DNA from: Mesorhizobium sp. NZP2298
Lineage (GTDB): Bacteria; Pseudomonadota; Alphaproteobacteria; Rhizobiales; Rhizobiaceae
Direction of reading: 5' to 3'
Assembly: GCF_013170825.1 (NCBI RefSeq)
Contig: NZ_CP033365.1
Span: forward strand, 6,274,001 to 6,338,000
Length of the DNA: 64,000 bases
Positions 34,163-43,461 of the stretch are shown here, piece after piece. Position numbers and translations under genes: made by a program. The notes under the pieces were generated by a model. That model had not been told where the DNA came from. It worked only from the letters and a program-made list of their open reading frames with translations, and ran no database searches. How positions within the stretch are numbered: the stretch's first letter is position 1; each line of letters begins with the position of its first letter.

Positions 34163-34720
34163 CCGATCCTCCCTGATTTACAATTTGGTTGTGTCCGGGC
34201 ATCTCGTGTTCGAGTTCATTCGGACTTGGCATCCGGTCCGACCCTCGGCGGCAATCCGAACATCATAGGAGAAGGGTATGTGACAGCTGGGGTGGCTGTC
34301 GTCGTGCATTCGAATGGGAACGAGCCAACGCTTTTCCGGTATTGAATTTTCCGCGAAATCGAGGCCGGCCTGAGCGGTCAGGACTTGGCCGCGAGCAGCG
34401 TCCGCCGAATGCCGGGATTGGCCCTTGAGCCCCAGCGAAGGCAGGTGCTGGCATCAAAAAGTCATGAGGCACCACGACCTCTGATGCTCGATATCGCTCG
34501 GCAGGCCAGGTCGCTCGCGCAGGGTTAAAAAAAATAACAGAAGCTTTTTCGCAATTTAGGATTATATTATCCATGCGTAATGTTCGCGGGTGGGGACGCC
34601 GTGGATATCATTGTGATGTCACGATTGGTGGTTGGTCACCACAGTAGTGTTCACCACGGAGGAATGGGAGGTTTCGGCGGGTTTTCTCGTCGGGAACCGA
34701 GTGAGCGTTGGGGTAGTTCA
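34163..34720. other. 558-bp intergenic region between divergent EPS and regulator genes
   Basis: No gene is supported. The part 34525-34580 is very A/T-rich (run of A at 34527-34535, TATATTAT near 34563) and is a likely promoter region for the response regulator. TGGTG/CACCA at 34626-34641 is a 5-bp inverted repeat with a 6-nt centre, followed by another TTCACCAC at 34650-34657. The left end holds the promoter and ribosome-binding site of the nucleotidyltransferase gene. Confidence 0.45.
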
Positions 34721-35395
34721 ATGTATCGGATCGTCATCGCTGACGATCACGGCTTGTATCGGCGCGGCTTGCGGCTGGCACTTACGGCTGGGATTCCGAA
34801 TGCCGAGATATTCGAGGCTGCGTGTTTCGATGCCGTGGTCAATCTTCTCGAGGAGCAGGCATCCATCGATCTTGCGATCCTCGACCTTAACATGCCCGGA
34901 CTGTTTAATCAGGAGGTTCTCGGAGACGTTCTGGCGGCCTATCCTGGTACGCGCTTTGCGATCGTTTCCGGGGACGATTCGCGCTCTGAGATACTGACCG
35001 CTCTTTCGATCGGACTTCACGGTTACATCGTCAAGTCGCAGAAAGACGAGGAAGTCGTGCTGGCCGTAAGCGAGATCCTCTCCGGCCGGATCTATGTGCC
35101 GGCGCTGTTGTCTCGAGCGTTGGCCGAGAAGCCATATCCGACCTTGCCCCCGGCGAAAAATCAAACTCGTCGGAGCTTGAACGGCGCCAATCTCGACAAG
35201 CTCACACCGAGACAGCAGGACGTCCTCAAACTGATGGCGGAGGGATATTCGAACAAGGAGATCGCACGCAATCTGGATATTGCCGAGGCGACAACGAAAA
35301 TCCATGCTGCTGCCATTCTGCGCGAGCTCGGGGTACGAAACCGGACCGAAGCAGCCGTTTTGCTGCAAAGCTGGCTGTCGAGGAATGTCAACTGA
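34721..35395 (+). CDS. LuxR/NarL-family response regulator
   Basis: A 224-residue regulator with an N-terminal receiver domain (acidic DDH near 8-10, phospho-acceptor Asp in AILDLNMPG near 56, and Lys in YIVKSQKDEE near 106) and a C-terminal LuxR-type helix-turn-helix, LTPRQQDVLKLMAEGYSNKEIA and NLDIAEATTKIHAAAILREL. The ATG at 34721 is where the family homology starts; the frame is open upstream to 34580, but that part is not protein-like. It converges on the HWE-type kinase gene, which could be its partner, and is divergent from the EPS operon it may control. Confidence 0.9.
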   Translation: MYRIVIADDHGLYRRGLRLALTAGIPNAEIFEAACFDAVVNLLEEQASIDLAILDLNMPGLFNQEVLGDVLAAYPGTRFAIVSGDDSRSEILTALSIGLHGYIVKSQKDEEVVLAVSEILSGRIYVPALLSRALAEKPYPTLPPAKNQTRRSLNGANLDKLTPRQQDVLKLMAEGYSNKEIARNLDIAEATTKIHAAAILRELGVRNRTEAAVLLQSWLSRNVN

Positions 35396-35485
35396 CGGCG
35401 GGTCGCTCAAGGCGAGCGGTTTGGGTGAAATGCACGGTACAAGCACTTAAAGTGTGTCACGAGATCGTCTCACAGATGGCGCGCT

Positions 35486-37228
35486 TCAGAGTTCGATTTC
35501 CTTCCGCGATAGCCGCAATGAATACCGCAGTCCGTGCTCCGATATTTCCAGTTTCGGGGAATGACCGACAAGCGGCGTGCCGTCGACGCCGATTATCATG
35601 GAACCGAAACCGTGGCGCACGACCTTTGCGTTCTTCCGCCGCCCCGATTCCACCCAGTCGAACACAAGATCGTCGCCCGCGCCGTCGGGTGCGAATTGCC
35701 ACTTAACCTCGACCTTGCCTTGTGAGTCACCCAGCGCACCGTGCTTCACGGAGTTTGTCGTCAATTCGTGCAGTATCATAGCAAAGCTCTCGGCGGCGCC
35801 ACCTGGTACTAAAACGGAGGGGCCGCTGATCGTTATATCCCGTGTTTCCTTGAACGGCTGCAGTTCCTGGGCCACGAGTTCGTGGAGCAGCCCTGAAATA
35901 TTGCTATGACCTGAAAGGAGCATGTGCGTCGCTTCCAGCGTTCTGATCCGATCGATCAGCATTTCCTTGTATTTGGCAACGTCGTTCTCGGGAACATTGA
36001 TCATCTTCACCAGGGCCGTGATGACCGGGAACAGGTTGCTGAACCGATGGCGTTCCTCGCGCATGATGCGCTCGCGCTTCTTCACGGCAGCGCGAAGAAG
36101 CGTGGTTTGTCGACGCTCGGTGAGATCGGCAGCCACCCCGATGCGCAACGGTCGATCGCCGTGTTTTTCCTGCCGACCGCGCAGGGCAATCCAGCGCACA
36201 TGGCCGTCCGTCCGCCGGACACGGATCTCGATGTCGTAATTCACAGCCGACGATGGTTTTGCCGAGGCCGCCAGCTTCAGCCAATCGGCCGGATGAATCA
36301 CGGTCGAGAGTTCTTCCAAGGGGCGGACGCGCGTTGGCGGCAGGCCAAGGATGTCCCAGAACTTGTCGGAGCCCGTGACTGTCCCCTCCTTGAGATCGAT
36401 ACGCCACGTGCCCAGGCGTCCGGCAGACAGAGCGAGATCAAGCCATTCCTTCTGAGCCCAGAGAGCCTCGCGTGCGGCTCGTCGCTCGGAAATATCGTCG
36501 ATCACCACGAACACGCTCTCGGTGGACACCTCGTCAGGCCGCGAAGAAGACAGGGCCAGACGAGCCCAGAATGCCTTGCCGTCCTTCCTCAACAGGCGAA
36601 CATCCGCAGCGGATGAAGCGGCGCCATTGCTCAGATCCTTCAACAAATCCCGCACGGCATCTCGATCGTCAGGAAGAACAAGCGCCTCCAGCTCCAGCTG
36701 CGCAAGTTCCTCTTCTCCGTAGCCGGTCATCTCAAACAGACGTCTGTTCGATTGCAGCAGTTCGCCACGTCGATTGGCATTCGCAAAACCCAAAGCCGCG
36801 CGTTCGAAGGCCCAACGATAGCGGCCCTCGGCGGCATCGATGGCAGCAAGCCTTGCCTCGGCGACCTCAAGTGCCCCGCGCAAATCCTGTCGCAGGCGGT
36901 GGAACACAAACGCGATCAAGCCGCCCGAAATCAGGAGGAAGATGGCGCGCGTCCAATCCTCCGCGGAGATTTGAGAGTTCAGGACGCGCCGTTCCCACAA
37001 GCCGGCAACTGCCATGAGAAGCGTCGCGGTGATGGCGAGCAATCGCCCTTCAAGATATGCAATAATAATAATCGCGGGGACAAATGCAATAAACGCCGCA
37101 TCCTGCCCAACATGTATTGTATTTGTTACCACGAATATTAAAGAGATTGCCAGCACCAACAGCGAAGCTACATGAGCTAACGGGGTGCCTGACACATTCA
37201 ATTTCAGTCGGCGCAGAAGCGAACCCAT
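35486..37228 (-). CDS. PAS-domain HWE/HisKA_2-type sensor histidine kinase
   Basis: A 580-residue membrane kinase. Four or so transmembrane helices occupy residues 17-115. Two PAS domains follow (about 130-250, with LLQSNRRLFEMTGYGEEELAQ, and about 255-375, with GTVTGSDKFWDILGLPPTR). The catalytic part has the phospho-acceptor His in EERHRFSNLFPVITALVKM, the N-box AMILHELTTNSVKHGAL and a G-like box (GFGSMIIG). This belongs to the HWE/HisKA_2 group common in rhizobia. The gene faces the response regulator at 34721. The ligand is unknown; the PAS domains suggest redox or small-molecule sensing. Confidence 0.87.
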   Translation of the reverse strand: MGSLLRRLKLNVSGTPLAHVASLLVLAISLIFVVTNTIHVGQDAAFIAFVPAIIIIAYLEGRLLAITATLLMAVAGLWERRVLNSQISAEDWTRAIFLLISGGLIAFVFHRLRQDLRGALEVAEARLAAIDAAEGRYRWAFERAALGFANANRRGELLQSNRRLFEMTGYGEEELAQLELEALVLPDDRDAVRDLLKDLSNGAASSAADVRLLRKDGKAFWARLALSSSRPDEVSTESVFVVIDDISERRAAREALWAQKEWLDLALSAGRLGTWRIDLKEGTVTGSDKFWDILGLPPTRVRPLEELSTVIHPADWLKLAASAKPSSAVNYDIEIRVRRTDGHVRWIALRGRQEKHGDRPLRIGVAADLTERRQTTLLRAAVKKRERIMREERHRFSNLFPVITALVKMINVPENDVAKYKEMLIDRIRTLEATHMLLSGHSNISGLLHELVAQELQPFKETRDITISGPSVLVPGGAAESFAMILHELTTNSVKHGALGDSQGKVEVKWQFAPDGAGDDLVFDWVESGRRKNAKVVRHGFGSMIIGVDGTPLVGHSPKLEISEHGLRYSLRLSRKEIEL

Positions 37229-37518
37229 GCGTCAGACTACAACCTTCCGTCTAGTCCGTCGAGACTAGGCCGTGAAGGGGCAACCTAGTACCACTGCCGG
37301 ATTGCCACGCCTTTCACGGCGAATAAAATCGAGGGTTGGAAGGGCTCATCAGAACGTACATTTCAACAAACGCTGCGGAATCGTTCTGCCGCGGAGGTCT
37401 TCAACTATGTCGAAACCCAAGACAGAGGAGCGCGCTCTGGGCGATATGTGAAACTTATAGCAAGTAAATGATGCGTAATTTACTTGCGTCAGAAGCAACT
37501 AGGGTTGGGGTAGAAGCT

Positions 37519-38196
37519 ATGACACTGATTGACAGGCACAACGACGTGGCTGCGAGCAGCCAATACATCGTACTGAGGAATACTCGCAATGCACGCTCGA
37601 CACACCTCTCGGATCGATCGGACGCCAGAATCGGCGGGGCGCAGCGACGCAGTTTGGAATCCATAACCGGCATGCTCGACCGCATCGGCTGCGGTTATCT
37701 GGTGCTGGATCGCGACAGAAAAGTAATCGAATGGAATGTAGCCGCTCAAGACACACTAGAGCGCCAGGGCGAAGCGGCCGAAACGGCCAGCGAGCTTTCC
37801 GCGGGGCTAAGGCGGCTGGTCGCGAATGTTCCGGTCCATTTCCAGCCAGGCTCACTGTCATGGGTGGTGATCCGCAGCAGAGGCGACAGGCCGGTGATCC
37901 TGAATGAAACGGGCGTCATCGCACCCGACGGGACGAGCATCGTCGCCTTGCTGGATCGGGAGAACACGTCAGCGGCCAATCCTCAGACATTGCAAAGGAT
38001 GTTTGGCCTGACCGGCGCGGAAACGCAGCTGGCATTGCGCCTGGCTCAAGGCGACGCGCCGCTGGAGATCGCCCGCAGTTGGCGCCTCAGCCGCACGACG
38101 ATCCGCTCCCAGCTTGCCTCGCTGTTCGCCAAGACCGAGACAAAGCGGCAGGCAGAGCTGGTGGCTCTTCTGGGGCGCATTTCGGTCCTGCCGTGA
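37519..38196 (+). CDS. PAS-like/LuxR-type HTH transcriptional regulator
   Basis: A 225-residue regulator. Residues 45-150 contain a PAS-like segment (MLDRIGCGYLVLDRDRKVIEWNVAAQDTLERQ), and the C-terminus has a LuxR-type helix-turn-helix (FGLTGAETQLALRLAQGDAPLEIARSWRLSRTTIRSQLASLFAKT). No receiver domain is present, so control is probably through ligand or partner rather than phosphorylation of Asp. ATG 37519 follows GGGG at about 11 nt; an earlier in-frame ATG at 37468 would add 17 residues. It is upstream of the epimerase gene in the same direction, with tandem palindromes between them. Confidence 0.82.
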   Translation: MTLIDRHNDVAASSQYIVLRNTRNARSTHLSDRSDARIGGAQRRSLESITGMLDRIGCGYLVLDRDRKVIEWNVAAQDTLERQGEAAETASELSAGLRRLVANVPVHFQPGSLSWVVIRSRGDRPVILNETGVIAPDGTSIVALLDRENTSAANPQTLQRMFGLTGAETQLALRLAQGDAPLEIARSWRLSRTTIRSQLASLFAKTETKRQAELVALLGRISVLP

Positions 38197-38253
38197 GTTG
38201 GGCGACTTCGCCAGGTGTCAGCATCCGTCCGGATACACACGATCGGGAACCGA

Positions 38254-38289
38254 GCGTTGCAACGCAGCCGTGCGGCCGCGTTGCAACGG
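38254..38289. promoter_or_regulatory. tandem 12-nt palindromes, candidate operator upstream of the epimerase gene
   Basis: GCGTTGCAACGC (38254-38265) is a perfect palindrome, and GCGTTGCAACGG (38278-38289) repeats 11 of the 12 bases. Their starts are 24 bp apart, slightly over two helical turns. They lie about 90-120 nt before the epimerase ATG and about 60-90 nt after the stop of the LuxR-type regulator gene. Two equally spaced dyads suggest cooperative binding by a dimeric regulator. A hairpin is possible, but there is no following T-run, so a terminator is less likely. Confidence 0.5.
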
Positions 38290-38376
38290 TCGTGGCACTG
38301 ACGGCGCCGTCTCTGCCCATTTCGCCGCGCGGTCGGACACAGGCAGTGCCTGGGACCTCGAAACAGGAGACTTGCT

Positions 38377-39507
38377 ATGGTCGAACTGAACTCGACAGGG
38401 CAGAAGCTGGCGGATGCCGCTCGCGTGCAGTCTGACGGCGCTGTGTCGGAACTTGCGCGCGCTGGGCCGGTCGTCGTCACGGGTGCCGCTGGATTCATCG
38501 GATTTCATGTCGCGTCGCGGCTTTTGCGACACGGCGTCGAGGTTGTCGGCGTCGACAATTTCACGCCCTACTACGATCCAAGGCTAAAGGAAGAGCGATT
38601 TGCACGCCTCTGTGCCGAGCCGAGGTTCACTCCCATGCGGATGGACCTCGCGGGCCAGGCGCTCGTGAAAGCGCTGTTTTCCGACTTCCGGCCATCGCAT
38701 TTTGTGCACCTCGCCGCTCAAGCCGGGGTGCGCTATTCGCTCGTCGACCCGCATGCCTATGTGCAGTCGAACATCGTCGCGTTTCTCAATGTCCTGGAGG
38801 GTTGCCGGCGCACCGGCGTCGACCATCTCGTCTATGCCTCGTCGAGTTCCGTTTATGGCGCCAATCGAAGCATACCGTTTTCCGAGCACCATGGCGCCAG
38901 TCATCCGGTCAGCTTCTACGCCGCGACCAAAAGCGCCAACGAATGCATGGCGCATTCCTACAGCCACCTGTTCGGGCTGCCCGTGACCGGACTGCGCTTC
39001 TTTACCGTCTATGGTCCCTGGGGCAGGCCCGACATGGCGGTCTATACGTTCACCCATGCCATAGCCGAGGGACGAACGATTGAAATCGCCAATGCCGGCC
39101 ACGTGTGGCGAGATTTCACCTATATCGACGACATCGTGGAAGGGGTGGTTCGCGTGCTCGCCGCGCCGCCGCGCGCGGATCCCGATTGGGACAGTCAGGC
39201 AGCCGATCCCGCCACCAGTTCGGCGCCCTATCGGATCTACAATATCGGCAATGACCGGCCCGAAGAGATCAACCGCCTGATCGCGATCATCGAGACGGCG
39301 CTCGGCCGCCGCGCGCTTCGCGTCAATGTGCCCTTGCCTCCGGGCGACGTTCTGGAAACCCGCGCCGACGTCAGCGATCTTCGCCGCGCTGTCGGCTTCG
39401 CGCCGGCAACCGCACTCGAGGACGGCGTGCAACGGTTCGTGGAATGGTACCGGGATTTTCACGGAAAACCCGCCGGCCGGGAACGGCAAGTGTTCATTCC
39501 GGCATAG
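38377..39507 (+). CDS. NAD-dependent epimerase (UDP-glucuronate 4-epimerase-like)
   Basis: A 376-residue extended SDR. After an unusual 30-residue N-terminal extension comes VVVTGAAGFIGFHVA (cofactor), GVDNFTPYYDPRLKEERFARL, HLAAQAGVRYSL, the active site SSSSVYG with YAATKSANE, and FFTVYGPWGRPDMA. These segments are characteristic of UDP-glucuronate 4-epimerases, which supply UDP-galacturonate. The ATG at 38377 has a CAGGAG about 8 nt upstream. It lies alone on the plus strand within the minus-strand EPS block, so it may be controlled separately by the tandem palindromes before it. Confidence 0.88.
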   Translation: MVELNSTGQKLADAARVQSDGAVSELARAGPVVVTGAAGFIGFHVASRLLRHGVEVVGVDNFTPYYDPRLKEERFARLCAEPRFTPMRMDLAGQALVKALFSDFRPSHFVHLAAQAGVRYSLVDPHAYVQSNIVAFLNVLEGCRRTGVDHLVYASSSSVYGANRSIPFSEHHGASHPVSFYAATKSANECMAHSYSHLFGLPVTGLRFFTVYGPWGRPDMAVYTFTHAIAEGRTIEIANAGHVWRDFTYIDDIVEGVVRVLAAPPRADPDWDSQAADPATSSAPYRIYNIGNDRPEEINRLIAIIETALGRRALRVNVPLPPGDVLETRADVSDLRRAVGFAPATALEDGVQRFVEWYRDFHGKPAGRERQVFIPA

Positions 39508-39545
39508 CGAGAACGGGTGACGGCGCGGCAACCGGAAAGAGGACA

Positions 39546-39650
39546 ATGCCGGTTCATCTGCCCAAGCTCATGGAATTCCACATGCGAACGGATGGCGTTC
39601 CCCCTGCCCTTGAGCAGTTCACCATTCACGGAGATGGCGAGCTGCTCTAA
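39546..39650 (+). CDS. possible 34-residue small protein
   Basis: A short frame with ATG 3-4 nt after AGAGG, encoding MPVHLPKLMEFHMRTDGVPP and 14 more residues. It follows the epimerase gene by 38 nt. There is no family match; spacing of the ribosome-binding site is tighter than optimal, so support is weak. Confidence 0.2.
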   Translation: MPVHLPKLMEFHMRTDGVPPALEQFTIHGDGELL

Positions 39651-39733
39651 CTATTTGTTTTGATGGGATTCCTACGGGAGAACGTTTCACACTTTCCTGG
39701 AATTGCCCTGGCCGGCAGCGTTGTGGTGCTCGA

Positions 39734-40936
39734 TCAGTCTGCCTTGGGATAAGCCGGCACCGGAAATGGGCGCAACTGCTGTCGGGCGCTGGACCCGACT
39801 CCCAAGAGGCGTCGGGCACGGCCAGTCAGCGGCTTCTCGAACAGGCGGTAGGTGATGAGTGCCACGCCGAAGGTGGTCGCCAGCGCCAACGCGATAAAGG
39901 TCCATGGGCCAAGCACCAAAATCAGGCCGGTTCGCCAGAAGAAGATGCGCATGGCGCGGATCACGAACGGATGCAGCAGGTAGAGAGCGTAGGACGCATC
40001 GCCAACGCCAGCGCCCCATCGCGCGGCCAGGCTTTCCTGCCGCAGCTCGCCTGGCGCCAAGGCAGCACTCCAGACGATGAGAGATGCCGGGATGCCATAG
40101 ACAACGGGGCGGGCGAGGCCGATGGAGATATCGGGAAATGCCGCCGCGAGCATCAGGGCGGCCAGTCCCGTTGCAGCGACGCAGGCCCTGATGAAACCGG
40201 ATGGCCGCAGGCCCGAGGTGCACATGATGCCGATTATCACGCCAAAGGCGAACTCGAGGATGATCGGATCGGTCCAGAACGCGAATGGCTCCCGCAAAGG
40301 CGCCGCGAGACGGCCTGCGAACACCATCCCCACCAGGGTCGTGAGCAGGACAGTGACGGCCCAACGCATGGGGAGCACGATCGCCGCCGCAAACAACACG
40401 TAGAAAAGCATCTCATAGTTGAGCGTCCAACCTAGCTCGTAGAGGGGCTGAACGACGCCGTCAGGGCGAGTGGCAGGGATGAAGAAGTAGGATTCGATTA
40501 CAAACCTGGAATTGATGTAGCTCTGGTTGAGGAAGGTGGGAGCGAGCAACGCCACGGCAAGATAGAGCGTGGTGACCGACCAATAAAGCGGGACAATCCG
40601 GGCTATCCGGCGAGAAAGAAAGAGGCGCGCGCCACCCGTCTTTGCGAACAGCTGTCGCGACGTGTGCACCATGATCAGGCCGGAAATCACGAAGAAGATA
40701 TCGACTCCAGCGCTCCATGGTATCGGTTCCCAGGCTTGAAAGGTGCGGCCGGCCTCCAGTTCCAAGGTCGCCGCATCGTGCTGGGCGTGGCGCAGCGCAA
40801 CCGAAGTCGCCGCGAGGGCGCGCAGAACCTGGACCTGTGTGAGGGTTTGACGGTGGCCGGGCTCGACAGGCGTCGATCTTTCGGACCGATGGCGCATCGA
40901 AGGCGTCGAGACCGCCGCCATTGGTTCTTGTCCCAT
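39734..40936 (-). CDS. acyltransferase family 3 membrane protein (OafA/ExoZ-like)
   Basis: A 400-residue inner-membrane O-acyltransferase of the acyltransferase-3 family with about ten transmembrane helices. The signature begins with QVLRALAATSVALRHAQHD, containing the conserved His, and continues with SAGVDIFFVISGLIMVHTS and RRIARIVPLYW. LYLLHPFVIR marks the C-terminal part. Such enzymes acetylate or otherwise acylate sugars of polysaccharides, as ExoZ does for succinoglycan. ATG 40936 follows GGAG at 6 nt; GTG 40957 is an alternative. Confidence 0.9.
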   Translation of the reverse strand: MGQEPMAAVSTPSMRHRSERSTPVEPGHRQTLTQVQVLRALAATSVALRHAQHDAATLELEAGRTFQAWEPIPWSAGVDIFFVISGLIMVHTSRQLFAKTGGARLFLSRRIARIVPLYWSVTTLYLAVALLAPTFLNQSYINSRFVIESYFFIPATRPDGVVQPLYELGWTLNYEMLFYVLFAAAIVLPMRWAVTVLLTTLVGMVFAGRLAAPLREPFAFWTDPIILEFAFGVIIGIMCTSGLRPSGFIRACVAATGLAALMLAAAFPDISIGLARPVVYGIPASLIVWSAALAPGELRQESLAARWGAGVGDASYALYLLHPFVIRAMRIFFWRTGLILVLGPWTFIALALATTFGVALITYRLFEKPLTGRARRLLGVGSSARQQLRPFPVPAYPKAD

Positions 40937-41156
40937 GGATGCTCCGCAGCTTGCCACATCACGGTGACGCGCGTCCGGAACTCACGCATCCTTCAAATGA
41001 CGGACACAGACCGTAAAACATGATGGCCCTGCCGGCAGGCCTTCAGCCATCTCGAATGGTGCCAAGCTCACTCGCCGCGATGCCGATGAACATGCATCGG
41101 GCTTTCGTTCACCGACTGGTCGGAGACGGGGACCGGCACCGATGGATGAAGTGCCC

Positions 41157-43388
41157 TTATTTACCCGCCCTCAAGAACCAATTCCCTTGCTGGGCGTCAA
41201 TCGCGCTTGGCCTGATCGAGAGCAGAGCAAAGACCAAGCCCGGCAAGATTTTCAGTCGCTTGCCGATATAGATGGCCATGGCAACGCTCCAGATACTTAG
41301 GGCAAGCGCGACACCCACGGCAGCGCCGATCGGGCCGTAAATCGCGACGCCCACGGCACAGGCTATGATGTTGGCCGCGGCGCCGGCGATCATCGTCGTT
41401 GCGGCGGCCCATTCGTTCCCAGTCATGGTCAGGAGATTCTGCTGAGGCCCGCACAGCGCGACAAAGACATATCCCAAAATGAGAACACGCGCGATTGGTG
41501 CTCCCGCGATGTAGCCCTCACCGAAATAACTCAAGAACGGTTCGACGATCAGCATCATCGGGATGGCCACCGCTATGGCGCCACCGGCGGAAAGCAATGT
41601 AGCCCGTGCGAACAGTTGCTGCAGAGCCTGACGATCTCCCCTGGCGTACAGATCGGCCGCGGTTGGCGAAAACATGGTAGCGACGGCGATGCGAGAGAGT
41701 CCTACAAGCATCGCGACATTCAGCGCCAAGGCGAAAATACCGGCTTCACGAATATGGTCTGTCCAGCCCAAAACCAGCACCCCTGCCCGGCTGACAAAAA
41801 CATCGAGCCCGGTGATGAGCATGAGCGGGGGGGCGGCAAACCACCATTCCCTTGATGCATAACTAGGCTGGGTCTGCCGCAAGCCAGGTGGTTCAAACTT
41901 CCTCGCGGTGATGAACACCAGCCCAACCGTGAAGGCGGAACTTATCAGCACCGCCACCATCACCGCCGGCGCGTCCACGACCCATAGTGCGGACTTGGCC
42001 ATGATCGCCACCAATATCAGCAGGAGCCCATCTCGTACGATGCGCTCCGGCAACAGCGCCGAGACGACGCCCCCAAAGGCACGTATGAGCGTAGCGCCAA
42101 TGGCATAAGCGGTAATCAAGGGTACGGCCGCCATGCCAAGCACGATACTGATCTCAAGTCCGCTTCGCATATGATCCGATTGCGCATGATCCGAAAAGAA
42201 GAGGACCAAGGCAGCGCCCGTCATTCCAAATAGGGTCGCCGCAAGAAGCGATTTCTGCAGGGCGAATTTTATCACCCCCCGCGCCAGATCAAGCCTGCCG
42301 TTGGCTCTGTAGGCCGGCACAAAACGCAACAGGGATACATTGAAACCGAGCGTTGCCAGATAGGCGAGCACCGAGGTCCAAGCCAGAACATAGGAATAGA
42401 TGCCGTAATTGCCGGGCCCGATGAGACGTGCAATGGCCAGCTGTGCAAGGCTCGTCAGCCCGGCACCTCCGATATATATCAAAAGGGCGAAGACGCTTGC
42501 TCGAGCGAGCCGCGAGCCGACGTCCTTGTTCCGTCGAGGTTTGACTGCTGAAGGAGGGGCAGCGGGATAAACTGGAGCCTTTCGGGACACGCGACTGTCG
42601 AGAGCCATGGCATGGGCATCGGGAACGCCTTTTCGGTCTCGACCTGCCAACCCTCCATCCATCCGCGAAAGAGCGGAAATGACTTGCTTCTCGACCGTAC
42701 AAATACCCTTGAACTTCGATTGACAATCGACATTGTCGACAGGAATAATTTTTCGGCCGGAAGTCGCGAGAAGATCATTTATGGATTCGAACACATCAAC
42801 GGAAAGCATATTCACGTTCAAGTCGGCCTCAAAAGCCCGCTCCGCCGGCGGTTGGTGCTTGATCCGCTGTCGTAAACGGTTCTCCACGACAGCGGACGGC
42901 ACCACCAGCCTGATGGTGAGATCGGCCCGCGGCGCGAGGCTGAGCGCCGTTGCGAGCACATCGTTGTCGGTGCGCCCATTGAAAATCGCCAGCGATCCAA
43001 TCGCTTGAACGTATCCCTGGTCGAAAATTATAATATCGGGCGATTGCTTGGCACGGCTCCAGCAATGCGAAAGATGCAGAATATAGCGCCAGATTCGAGC
43101 GCGCCAGATTCGCTTCTTTGGTGTTATCAACCTTACCATAGACAGCGAAATGGAAAGATCGTTCGCTATCCCCCTCAAGGAAAGCAATATTCTTAAAGTC
43201 GATAATATTGCCGACGCGATTCTCGTGATGAACAGAACGATTCCAAGATCAAGGCTCCCCACCCTCGTGCTGGGCTTATAGCTGAGGGCGACCTTGGCGT
43301 GATAACCTTTGCCACGCAATTGCTCTGCCAGCGCGTGTGCAAAGGTTGTCTTGCCGGATCCTGGCGGTCCAAAAAATTCAATGATCAT
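41157..43388 (-). CDS. fusion of nucleotide-kinase-like P-loop domain and Wzx-type polysaccharide flippase
   Basis: A continuous 743-codon frame encoding two distinct parts. Residues 1-240 are a P-loop NTPase resembling thymidylate/adenylate kinases: Walker A FGPPGSGKTT (6-15), a Walker-B-like IIIFDQGY (119-126) and a lid-like Arg cluster (RLRQRIKHQPPAER, 171-184). Residues 241-290 form a polar linker. Residues 291-743 form a flippase of the polysaccharide-transporter type with 12-14 transmembrane helices (from RASVFALLIYIGGAGLTSLA, with ARLIGPGNYGIYSY near 320). The flippase would move lipid-linked EPS units across the membrane. An internal Met261 has no ribosome-binding site, so one fused product is expected. 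Confidence 0.83.
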   Translation of the reverse strand: MIIEFFGPPGSGKTTFAHALAEQLRGKGYHAKVALSYKPSTRVGSLDLGIVLFITRIASAILSTLRILLSLRGIANDLSISLSMVRLITPKKRIWRARIWRYILHLSHCWSRAKQSPDIIIFDQGYVQAIGSLAIFNGRTDNDVLATALSLAPRADLTIRLVVPSAVVENRLRQRIKHQPPAERAFEADLNVNMLSVDVFESINDLLATSGRKIIPVDNVDCQSKFKGICTVEKQVISALSRMDGGLAGRDRKGVPDAHAMALDSRVSRKAPVYPAAPPSAVKPRRNKDVGSRLARASVFALLIYIGGAGLTSLAQLAIARLIGPGNYGIYSYVLAWTSVLAYLATLGFNVSLLRFVPAYRANGRLDLARGVIKFALQKSLLAATLFGMTGAALVLFFSDHAQSDHMRSGLEISIVLGMAAVPLITAYAIGATLIRAFGGVVSALLPERIVRDGLLLILVAIMAKSALWVVDAPAVMVAVLISSAFTVGLVFITARKFEPPGLRQTQPSYASREWWFAAPPLMLITGLDVFVSRAGVLVLGWTDHIREAGIFALALNVAMLVGLSRIAVATMFSPTAADLYARGDRQALQQLFARATLLSAGGAIAVAIPMMLIVEPFLSYFGEGYIAGAPIARVLILGYVFVALCGPQQNLLTMTGNEWAAATTMIAGAAANIIACAVGVAIYGPIGAAVGVALALSIWSVAMAIYIGKRLKILPGLVFALLSIRPSAIDAQQGNWFLRAGK

Positions 43389-43461
43389 TCCGGGTCAGGT
43401 CCGATTGCGGGAACGCAGCTGGTTCCCTGTGGTATTGTCGGAAAGCGGAGGCGACGGCCCA

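Noticed and set aside
35444..35454. CACTT/AAGTG inverted repeat between the convergent regulator genes
   Set aside because: Short, AT-rich and not followed by a T-run; too weak to call as a terminator or operator.
38584..39546. Minus-strand frame opposite the epimerase
   Set aside because: Shadow of an enzyme with complete SDR motifs.
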